Shown one piece after another: positions 55,632 to 64,000 of a stretch of 64,000 nt of DNA. This stretch comes from Diabrotica undecimpunctata (Eukaryota; Arthropoda; Insecta; Coleoptera; Chrysomelidae). Made by a program: the position numbers and the translations under genes. Below the pieces are notes generated by a model. It was not told the origin of the DNA. It did not search any database and was given only the letters and a program-made list of their open reading frames with translations. The DNA lies in contig NC_092804.1 in the NCBI RefSeq assembly GCF_040954645.1, forward strand, positions 44,855,753 to 44,919,752. The letters run 5' to 3'. Within the stretch, counting starts at the first letter, position 1. Each line of letters starts with the position of its first letter.

Positions 55632-57283
55632 CCAGATTTAGCCATATGGCTCACACTCACTCTAAGGGAATTCTGTCAGGGATATATTGATAATAAGGAA
55701 GATGGTCGGTTTGTAGAAGTCCCAGTTTGTCAGCTAGTTCTTGGTGGATAATCTTTCGTACTGTCATGGCGTTCTTTATAATCAGTTCTCAAAAACGCCT
55801 GGCAGCCCCCGGTAAGATGTTGGGTGGTTTCTTGGGCTTGGCATCCATATCGGCATTTGTCATTTTGGACTTTAGGATCTTTAATAATATATTTCAGGTA
55901 ATTTTTAGTTGAAATAACCCGATCCTGAATGGCAAGTAGAAAGCCCTCAGTCTCGGAAAACATCTTTCCTGATGTTAACCAATAGTTCGACGCTGTATTG
56001 TCGACATATTCTTGACTGATCTCATTGAGATGTCGCCCATGCAGATGTTTACTTATACAGGTGCGCATTTCTTGTTCCCTCAGTTAAAGCGGCGTTGTAT
56101 CATCTACTGCGCAAATTGATCGATGTAAGGTAGATGTCTCAGCCTAAACCTAAAAATAAATTCTTAAATTAGCAACCTGTTTATCCAATTGCTCACCTAT
56201 GTCCATAAGTCCTCCTCCCCCTTGATATCGCGGTAATGTTGTTCTCTCTGCATTCTGTGGATGGTGTTTTTGCGCCTTTGTGAGAAGTGTTCTTACTTTT
56301 CGCTGAAGACTCTCTATATCCTTTTTTGACCACTTTATAATACCAAATGAGTAGCTCGAAGCGGAACAGGCATATGTATTTAAGGCCTTAAACAAATTTT
56401 TACTATTAAGATATGACCGATTTAGTTGTCTTACTCTTTGTACGAACTCGGAAGTTAGTTTGGTTTTCATTAGTTTATGGTCAATTTTTCGCGCTTGCTG
56501 TACTCCGAGATATTTGTACATATCATTTTCACCCATTGCCTCGATGTTTTGCCCATCCTGCATATAGAAACCTCCGGGCTGAACTTTTCCTCTGACTATA
56601 TTTAGTATACGGCACTTGTCTAGTCCAAAATGCATACTGATATTATTTGAAAAAGTTTCTACAGTTTTTGAGCATCTGATCTAGGTGGTTTCGAGTGGAA
56701 GCCATTAATTTCAAATCATCCAACAGATGATTAAGCTGCGCCACAACGGTGTTGTTATTTTTGATGCTAAATCCTGAGTCAGTGGAGTCCAGCAGCTGAG
56801 ATAGTGGGTTCATCGCTAGGCAGAACCAAAGTGGACTCAACGAGTCCCCCTGGAAATGGCCCCGATTAATAGGGATATCTTCAGTTTCGATATTGGTTTC
56901 ACCAGATATTTGAAGGTGAATTTTAGTCTTCCACTCTGCCATTATATGCTTCATAAAGGTCACGAGATTATCATCGGCTTTATATATTTTCAATATATCT
57001 ATAAGCCATTCATGCGGCACTAAATCAAAAGCCTTCTTGTAGTCAATAAAGGCAGTAAAAAGGTTTCTTTTTTTGGTGTATGCCTGTTTAGAAATGACTG
57101 AGTCGATAATAAGTTGTTCTTTGCAGCCCATGGAGCCCTTAGCGCATCCTTTCTGTTGAGGCTCTATGATATTGTTCAGAGCACAGTGTTGGTAGATACC
57201 CGGGCCACACAGGATGTGATCAATTTGTACAAAGTTGGAAGACAAGTAATTGGGCGGTACTTGGCTGGATCTTGGGTTAATTA
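55630..57283 (-). pseudogene. RLE-type LINE (R2-like), copy C, endonuclease deleted
   Basis: The upper open frame (56643-57245) has EPQQKGCAKGSMGCKEQLII, LFTAFIDYKKAFDLVPHEWL (motif A) and RGHFQGDSLSPLWFCLAMNP (motif B). Then comes LNHLLDDLKLMAS, where the YM of motif C is lost by a 6-bp deletion. The lower frame (56150-56635) has MHFGLDKC to PRYQGGGGLMDI. 55730-56068 holds the Cys-His knuckle. The restriction-like endonuclease and most of the 3' region present in copy B are deleted around 55668. The 5' end lies in an ATT tract at 57284. Confidence 0.75.
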
Positions 57284-57332
57284 TTATTATTTAATAATTA
57301 TTTATTAATTATTATTATTATTATTGCAGACT
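57284..57332. repeat. (ATT)n-rich tract
   Basis: Interrupted ATT/TTA repeats at the 5' edge of RLE-LINE copy C. Confidence 0.8.
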
Positions 57333-57966
57333 ATACTTCGGAGCATTTTTTATATCTGTCATTTTTACCAAACCGTCTATAATGGTTAACAAACCTCAAA
57401 TGGTATAAAAAATACAAAGGCATTTGTAGAAATATAAATTTGAGTTTAACAAATATTTTCTATAATATTGTTAGATCGATCTAACTAGATTTATTTGCGG
57501 TTTATTTTGGTAATATAATGTTTAGTAACAAACACTCAGCAAAACCAATTGAACTTTCCGAAAGGGTATGAAACGATCTGTATTATGTAGATTTTAGAAG
57601 GTGGTGAGTGGCAACGCCGGTATTTCGGTCGGTCCCAGACCGAAATGAAGTTATGACTCTATTAGCGGTTACCTGCCAAAGGTGAGAACTCGCCGGAACT
57701 CGTGATTCAACTTAGGAGGTCAGATTTCATTATTACACTTCAAAGACACGCCGAGCCGGTACACAACTCCTAATTGTCCGAACCACTGGCGGCGAATCCC
57801 ATCGCCCACTCGTAACAAAGGGTAGCCGCTACCATTTTTTAGTAAGAAATGTATGTTCCTCTCTTCTCTGCTCTATAGTGCATGGGTTCCTGCGATGTGA
57901 ATTCGTCATCTGATTCATCGATTCTTCTGATGGTCGTCGAGATATATGTATATACATATTATATAC

Positions 57967-57974
<8 letters not shown>
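57333..57974. other. No gene; GC-rich structured island
   Basis: 57590-57840 is clearly richer in GC than its surroundings. It holds a 9-bp hairpin ATTTCGGTC (57622-57630) paired with 57638-57646, and the odd palindrome GGTAGCCGCTACC near 57822. No coding motif on either strand. Confidence 0.4.

Positions 57975-58020
<46 letters not shown>
57975..58020. repeat. (TA)n microsatellite
   Basis: About 23 units. Confidence 0.95.
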
Positions 58021-58025
<5 letters not shown>

Positions 58026-58349
58026 CATTGGTTTAGTGTGCAATAAATATGAGAATAAAAAAATAAAAGAAAAATATGTTTAAAAATTCAAAAAGTTGAT
58101 AAATTAAAATGAACGGGCTGTAATTCATTATATATTACATAGTCAGACAAATTAATACATTGAATTATTATTGTTCACAAAACAATATGAGAAACAATAG
58201 ACCAAATATCATAGCCCTAGCAAAAACCTCCTATATATATTGTGATGTTATAAGCGTTTCCTTAATTTAAAGTAATTTTGAAGAAATGCTGCGGTTCTTT
58301 CTGCTGTTGTAACACAAAATGGAAAAAGTATAATAATAAATAAATATAA
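58021..58349. other. No gene recognised
   Basis: AT-rich spacer before the Tc1 element. Confidence 0.4.
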
Positions 58350-58351
58350 TA

Positions 58352-59958
58352 CACTCATGGACAAAAATATCGAATATTTTGGAATGCTCTAATTTTTGTT
58401 TTTTCAAAATAAATTCTGGTCAATCAAGTCGTTTATTGCAAAATAGAGTTTATTTTAACAATGTTTAATGAAAAATTTTAAGTTTTTTTGTGGAGAAAAT
58501 TGTGAAAAAAATAAATGTTTAATATTAGGTAAATAAGGTTATTTTACTCTACACTTTAATGATAATTTAAATTGCTTAAATAAGTGGTTTAAACTGAAAG
58601 AAGTGCATAATCAGTAACGAGTATTCCCCCCTCTAGCTTTTATTACTGCTTGCATCTTTCTCAGCATGCTTGCAAGTAAATTTTGGACATATCCTTAGGA
58701 AATTGCATTTCATTCATCCTGTGCAGCAAGCCGAAGCTGCTCTATCATATTTAGAACGGGATTTCTTTGTCGTATGCTGCGTTTTAGGTGATCCCACATG
58801 TGCTCCATTGGATTTAAATCCGGGCTAAACGGTGGCCAATCCAATCTTTGAATTTGGACCTCATCAAGATAATTACTCACTATGGCAGCAGCATGTCGTC
58901 GAGCATTATCGTGCATTAATGTGAATCTTTCATATTGAATGTAACCAACAAATGACAAAACATCATCTTGCAGGATGTTTTAAACGTAAGAATCATTAGT
59001 CATCCGTCCAATCACTTCTACAAGTGTGGTACGTACCTCCCAACTAATACCTTCGCAAAGAATTATGCCATCAACTCCAAAACTAACGGTCTGGGCGAGA
59101 CTGCAGCTGGCGAATCGTTCTCTAACTCTTCTGTAGACGTAGTTTTGACCATCTGGCTTCCTATAGGATTCTGATCTCATCAGAGAAAAGAACGTTTTTC
59201 CAGTTGTCGATATTTTCCTAAATATGTGTTCTTGCAAATTCCAAACGACGAGCTTTATGATTTTGGACAAGACGTGGAACTTTGGCGTCTCGGCTTTAAG
59301 TTTGCTTCTTTTGATCTTCGTTAACTGTTTGTAAACTCACAATAACTTTTCTAACATTTAATAGCTCATTTCTGAGGTGCATTGATGTCAATGAATGATT
59401 TCGTGTAAAATTAAGAACCAAAAAACGGTCATCAATTGCGGTTGGGCACCTTGGGCGTCCTTGACCAGGCCTTCATACAAAATTTCCTGTTTCGCGGTAC
59501 CTTTTTAGAGTATTCGAAACTATAGATTCAGTTCTGCTGAGACGTTGCCGTCGTGCGATATCTTTTTGTGTATATCCTTCCTCGTATAAAATTACAATAT
59601 GTGCTACTTGGGCTTCATCGCAGTGTCGAATTGGTGGGATACTTATTTTAAACTTAGTTAAATAAAAACAATATTTAATTAAACTTAATAAACTAAACTA
59701 AAAATAACCGAATTAGTATGATTTTTGCTTTACGTGAAGAAGGTTTTTTATGATAAAATGTACGAATGACACTAACCATTGAATAAACGTCAAAATAAAC
59801 ATCAAAGTATTTCAAACTATAAGCTATATAAACTTATAGTTGAGTATATCAGCCTACTATATGAGTATTATCAGTTCTCTAAAATTATTTTGAAATAATT
59901 AGTGACTACAAAAAAAATTGGAAAATTCCAAAATATTCGATATTTTTGTCCATGAGTT
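58352..59958 (-). mobile_element. Tc1-type element with both TIRs, 1607 bp
   Basis: The left end CACTCATGGACAAAAATATC and the right end (reversed AACTCATGGACAAAAATATC) continue to match through GAATATTTTGGAA. TA at 58350-58351 and 59959-59960 is the expected target duplication. The element encodes one transposase on the minus strand. Confidence 0.85.
58615..59665 (-). pseudogene. Tc1 transposase (DD34E), nearly full length
   Basis: From about 59665 down: IPPIRHCDEAQVAHIVILYE and YTQKDIARRQRLSRTES (paired-like HTH), RPGQGRPRCPTAIDDRFL, a region with stops, then NWKNVLFSDE (first Asp), PDGQNYVYRR, TLMHDNARRHAAAIVSNYLD (second Asp), WPPFSPDLNPMEHMWDHLKR (Glu). Thirty-four residues separate the second Asp and the Glu, as in Tc1. 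About half a dozen stops or frameshifts (near 59476, 59305, 58980, 58716) inactivate it. It would cut and paste the flanking TIRs at TA sites. Confidence 0.85.
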
Positions 59959-59960
59959 TA

Positions 59961-60175
59961 TAAAGCACTAAAAAATAGTAAATAATAGTAAAATAATTTT
60001 ATTACGCTATATATTTATATAGATCACGACATTGTTTTATTGACCGTACAACACAATGGCAATCGCTGTGACTTGTTAATATTCATTTCACAGTAGGTAC
60101 GAATTGTCGTAATTGTCACATTGACATTAAAAATTTCAAACGAAGTTCTGAAAGAATAAACAAATAATTAATAAA
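59961..60175. other. Spacer / possible 5' end of next element
   Basis: AT-rich, with a short AATTGTC/GTCACATTGACATT stretch before the transposase start. No clear TIR identified. Confidence 0.3.
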
Positions 60176-61261
60176 ATGCCTATTACGTTGTAGAGCGCCC
60201 AAGAAAAAGTGCAACTTGTAACATGGTACTTTCAGGGTTATTTGATACGCGAAGTAATTGATTTACTTATTGTTGCCTTCGAAAATAGACCCCCACCAAG
60301 TGTTACAACAGGTAAAAATACCATTAAACATTTTCAAACTTCTGGATATGTAAACAGTTGTAAAAAGTGTCATGAAATTAATGAACCACGTGTTAGATCT
60401 GTCAATGAGGAGCGCCAAAACAGGGATATTGATATTTGTGCTTTTGTGGAAGCTAGTGAACCCTGCAATAATGTAAAAATTGCTAGGAAAGTTAACGTGA
60501 ATGCTCGAACTGTCCAGCGAGTTTTCAAAAGGAATGGGTATCACTGTTTTAAGATACAACCAACACAAGAACTGTTTCCGGAAGATAACTTTAGGCGGAT
60601 AGAGTTTTGTGAAATTATGTTAGATAAACAGAATAAAAATGTACACTTTTTAAAAAATATTTAATTTTCTGACGAATCTTCATTTTCATTACATAAAAAA
60701 TACATTCCATCCGTTGCAAAGTGTTATTCTCGGAAAAATAAGCACCTCAGTGTTGCAGTGCGAACGCAGCATCTTTAAAAGTTAAATGTTTGGACTGAGA
60801 TGTTAGGCGACCATATTGTCGGTCCATTTTTTATCGATGGAAACCTAAACGGGCCCAAATATTTACAACTTTTGCAGAATGAGATCATTCCGGCAGTTCG
60901 ACGCCTTCCCGTTAATTTTTGGGAGGTTTATTTCCAACAGGATGGGTGTTCGGCTCACAACTCTAGAACAACTATTGACTTCCTCAATCAAACATTTCCT
61001 GATCGACTGATAAGTACACGTGGTACAATTAAATGGCCCGCTAGATCCTGTGACTTAGCGCCTAACGATTTCTTTTTTTGGGGATTTCTCAGAAAACATT
61101 TATATAGGCATCAGTTTGAAAGGGCCACAAACCTAGTCGAATTAAGGGCAAAAATACTTCATTTTTCTGCAAGCATTACACCGGCCCTACTCCAAAATAT
61201 AAGGAGAAATCTGTATGACAGATTTGGTTACTGTTTAGCACAAGGAGGTGGAATATTTTAG
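60176..61261 (+). pseudogene. DDE_3 transposase, DD41D spacing, lightly damaged
   Basis: ATG 60176, TAG five codons on (60191), then open for 151 codons: SAQEKVQLVTWYFQGYL (DUF4817-like HTH), NIDICAFVEASEPCNNVKIA and VNARTVQRVFKRNGYHCFK (second HTH). A one-base shift at 60661 joins to FSDESSFSLHKKYI (first Asp). Another break near 60776 leads to the open frame 60800-61261: FFIDGNLNGPKYLQLLQNEI, WEVYFQQDGCSAHNSRTTID (second Asp), WPARSCDLAPNDFFFWG (third Asp). Forty-one residues lie between the last two. Only about three lesions over 360 codons, so it is relatively young for this window. Terminal repeats were not found. Confidence 0.75.
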
Positions 61262-62734
61262 CCCTTAATTCATTAATCTGCTTTCCTAATTTTTATTTTG
61301 TGTTAGGTACATTTTACGAAGTTTGTAGGTTCTTAATTAGGTAGTATTTTTTATGTTTAAGTTTGGAAGAATTTTATTGTTTTTTTTTTATTTAAAAGTA
61401 CAAACGATTCTTATTTTGATTTTTTTCTTCTTTCTTGTCTTATTGTTATAAGCTTTGTCCATAAAATTTGCAATAAAGCATATTACTTATTTACTTACCT
61501 ATTTATTTGTATTGCTATTAAGGCTTAAAAATAACTAAAAAATTAGTTTTAGAGCATTATAATAAATATACTCTAGAGATGGGATTGCAATAAATCTTAA
61601 TTCCTATGGTCAACAAAACAATGTCGTTATCTGTATAATATAAGAATATCGAATTATTTTTTTATTTTGATAATTTCTTACATTATTATTTATTGGTGGA
61701 TACGCCATTGGCAGTAATGGTTATTATCTTCTTTTCCCTATGACTTAATGTTGTAAAATATCCTAAATAGATCTCCAAAATTGGATATTGGTGAATTCAT
61801 ACTGCCAAATGTGAGTTTCTCGAGAATTTATGTTCGTTCCCTGTTATAAATCATTTCTAGACAGCTTTTGTTTAAATAGAATAATATATGACAGGCTACA
61901 TTGTGATTTTTAATTGTTACGGTATCTTTTAAAAGGTAAGACAAATATTTTTGACTGCTTTGTTCTTTCCGAAGAGTATATTATAGACGTGTTATTTAAT
62001 TATACAATTCAATATTGTTTACTATTTTCTTGACATAGGTAACATTATATTAATGTATTTTTATTATACTTTTAGGCAATAGTCGTGTATTATGCTGAAT
62101 ATACCATTTTATTTTATATTGCATAAATGTTCATAATAAAAAGTATCTCTCTAATGTGGTTTGTGCATAAGATAATACAATTACGAACTCGAAGTAAAAT
62201 TACAAAATTGTAAAAAAGGTAAAACTTAAATGCACAAGAGTACACAACGTTAAGAAAGAACTTAGTGGACAGAAGATTATTTAATGTAAAAATTTGCTAC
62301 TTACCTAGTATAATTAAAAGAAATAAGCTAGGTTATCAGCGAAATAGAAGATCCAAAATGTCTCCAAAAGTCCAATTGCTCACTTCTGGGTACCATTTTG
62401 GAGAGATAGGATGGGACCAGAATTTGTGACATGTGTCAGTATTTTCGTACCTACTGTCAGTCGACATTCAACTATTCGGCAATACAGTCGGTAATTACTC
62501 TTTAAAGAGGTATAGAAATGTATGTAAAATCACGATACACAAATACCGGTATGCTACTCAAGGAATAGAAATGTGTACTCTGACGCGCATGACGTCACCT
62601 GCGAAGCAACAATACAGGGTACTACGGTATTCGAGATATAAGATTCCCTGTCCCAGTAGATGTATTTGTGCATCGTGCGGTAGCTGAATTGTTTTTATAC
62701 ACCCTCTCATTTCGATCTCTTTTTCTGAATCTAA
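61262..62734. other. No gene recognised
   Basis: AT-rich to about 62390. 62395-62660 is more balanced, with CGCGCATGACGTCACC near 62584, but no domain. It may be the decayed upstream part of the P-like element. Confidence 0.35.
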
Positions 62735-64000
62735 TTGTAAAAGTTATAATATCCCCACATATAAGATCACCAGTGACATGGGTATTGGAAATACTGCCCT
62801 TTGGTCTCAGCTTAGTGTTGGATATCACAAAAATTGTTTTATTTATCACCCGTGATAAGTTTTTAAATATTTTTGTTTTTGCAGATCTTCCACATTTAAT
62901 TTAACTTGCCCGAAATCATGTAATTGATCATGGTTTTGTTATTGACAATAAAACAATCAACAATGATTACTTTGAAGCGCTACTAAATATATCGACTTCA
63001 GAATTAACAATTGCGTATAAATTTACACTACATCATCTCTGTTTAAAAGACTCTATGAGGCAAAGAGTGTCTAGATTGTGCCTAGACACAATCTAGACAC
63101 AATGAGACGACTTAACGCCTTTGAAATGTGGACCTATAGAAGAATTATGAGGGTTTCCTGGATAGATAGAGTTACGAACAATAAAGTACTGAGAAGAATA
63201 GGCAAAGAGCAGGAAGTTAAACTTAAAATTAAAGAAAGAAAGCTACAGTATCTCGGACATGTGATGCGGGGCGAGAAGTATGGCATCCTGCGACTCATAA
63301 TGCAAGGAAAGATAGATGGCAGAAGAAGCATCGGAAGAAGACGAATGTCATGGCTCAAGAACCTGAGAGAATGGTTTGGATGCAGCTCAAAACAACTATT
63401 TAGAGCTACTGCCTCAAAAATTAAAATAGCTATGATGATTGCCAACCTCCGTAGCGGAGATGGCACCTGAAGAAAAAGAAGATGAGGCAAAGAGTGAGAC
63501 CTGCAGTTCAATGATTGTCAAATTCTGTAGCACAAGCTATTAGTTATGCTGGAGAAAATGGACTTATGTCAAAAGATAGTTACTGGAACACGAAATGCAT
63601 ATGGTACAGATTTAAATAAGCAGGCACGTCTACTGGATGAAATGTCAGAAATAGTCAATTCAATGTGGGATGGTAAACATAAAGCACATATTGCATTTCA
63701 AAAAGGAATATTGTCTGCTAATAGATCTCTGAAAGAGTTACTTCCTTACCTACAAGCAAAATACAACGTTAACTATATTTTAACTTCGAGGTTTAATCAA
63801 GACGTGCTAGAAAACTTTTTTTCTTATATTATAGGAATAGGTGGTGCAAACGATCATCCTTCGCCAATAGATTTTAAATAAGGTGGTATATTTTAGGAAA
63901 ACATTCGGCGGCGATCTTTACAGATTTTGCAATACTATTGAAACTAGTGAATCTGGCGTAAGTAACAGCTCATTAGAAAGTCCTCAATTACCAAGCAATA
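62735..64000 (+). pseudogene. P-element/THAP9-like transposase, C-terminal half
   Basis: Blocks in order: ITSDMGIGNTALWSQLSVGY (P-type catalytic region), a frameshift, FVFADLPHLI, stop, LARNHVIDHGFVIDN, ELTIAYKFTLHHLCLKDSMR. A LINE insertion at 63070-63481 follows. Then RVRPAVQ, SNSVAQAISYAGENGLMS, a roughly 50-residue deletion, YGTDLNKQARLLDEMSEIVN, FQKGILSANRSLKELLPYLQ, YILTSRFNQDVLENFFSYI, NDHPSPIDFK and RWYILGKHSAAIF up to the window edge. These match P-element and THAP9 transposases (FADxPHLLKLxRNH ... QDxLExFFxxxR ... HPxPxxFKYRLR). The N-terminal THAP finger is not in view. It continues beyond 64000. Confidence 0.82.
63070..63481 (+). mobile_element. 5'-truncated RTE-like LINE in the P-like element
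   Basis: A 412-bp insert encoding AFEMWTYRRIMRVSWIDRVT, LKIKERKLQYLGHVMRGEKY, GRRSIGRRRMSWLKNLREWF and MMIANLRSGDGT, stop, then a GAA-rich tail. ATGAGGCAAAGAGTG flanks it perfectly at 63055-63069 and 63482-63496 (15-bp target duplication). The 5' end carries an 11-bp inverted repeat TCTAGATTGTG (63070-63080) / 63087-63097. The LINE frame is open across the insert. Confidence 0.9.

Noticed and set aside
1..64000. tRNA, rRNA, CRISPR arrays, bacterial operons or ribosome binding sites
   Set aside because: None seen; the window is eukaryotic repeat DNA. Direct repeats found are TSDs, LTRs or tandem duplications without spacer structure.

Overview
This 64 kb window is AT-rich eukaryotic DNA, most likely from an arthropod and probably an insect. 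It is packed with the decayed repeat families typical of large insect genomes: RTE-like, CR1/Jockey-like and restriction-like-endonuclease (RLE) LINEs, Tc1/mariner, pogo, piggyBac, PIF/Harbinger, hAT and P elements, and (TA)n tracts. The species cannot be fixed from sequence alone; a beetle or similar repeat-rich insect is a guess. I found no host gene, tRNA, rRNA or CRISPR array. Nearly every recognisable reading frame belongs to a transposable element, and most are broken by stops, frameshifts or deletions.

Layout. 0-12 kb: minus-strand LINE scraps (185-346, 2230-3215), a hAT tail (4190-4548), a PIF/Harbinger element whose transposase intron holds an intact antisense MADF-BESS gene (4833-6900), Tc1 and DDE_3 scraps, and a gag/protease scrap. 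12-24 kb: copy A of an RLE-type LINE, several RTE-like LINE pieces with (GAA)n tails, CR1/Jockey-like pieces, and a 1.7 kb segment closed by 114-bp inverted repeats. 24-32 kb: a DD37D mariner tail, a 961-bp piggyBac derivative flanked by TTAA, and a pogo-like pseudogene. 32,197-40,467: a complete Ty3/gypsy-type LTR retrotransposon, 8271 bp, with 1400-bp LTRs that read as identical and open gag and pol. It sits inside a (TA)n microsatellite and is the youngest and best preserved element here. 40-49 kb: more LINE debris, a LINE/pogo junction, RLE-LINE copy B, and a CR1-like tail. 49-55 kb: a deleted Harbinger with TIRs, a 101-bp tandem duplication, and a three-level nest (LINE X, interrupted by piggyBac, interrupted by LINE Z) in which each layer has its own target-site duplication. 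55-64 kb: RLE-LINE copy C, a Tc1 element with both TIRs, a DD41D DDE_3 transposase, and at the right edge a P-element-like transposase broken by a LINE with a perfect 15-bp target-site duplication.

How the parts relate. There is no operon or host pathway. The biology lies in the order of insertions and in the elements' own gene organisation. The gag-pol element is the only one that looks potentially autonomous. The strongest candidates for something unusual are the antisense MADF-BESS gene nested in the Harbinger transposase intron, the resolved three-layer nest, the hairpin-bearing inverted repeats around 21.0-22.8 kb, and the young LTR element with a non-canonical gag-pol overlap and reiterated GGCGGGGA motifs.
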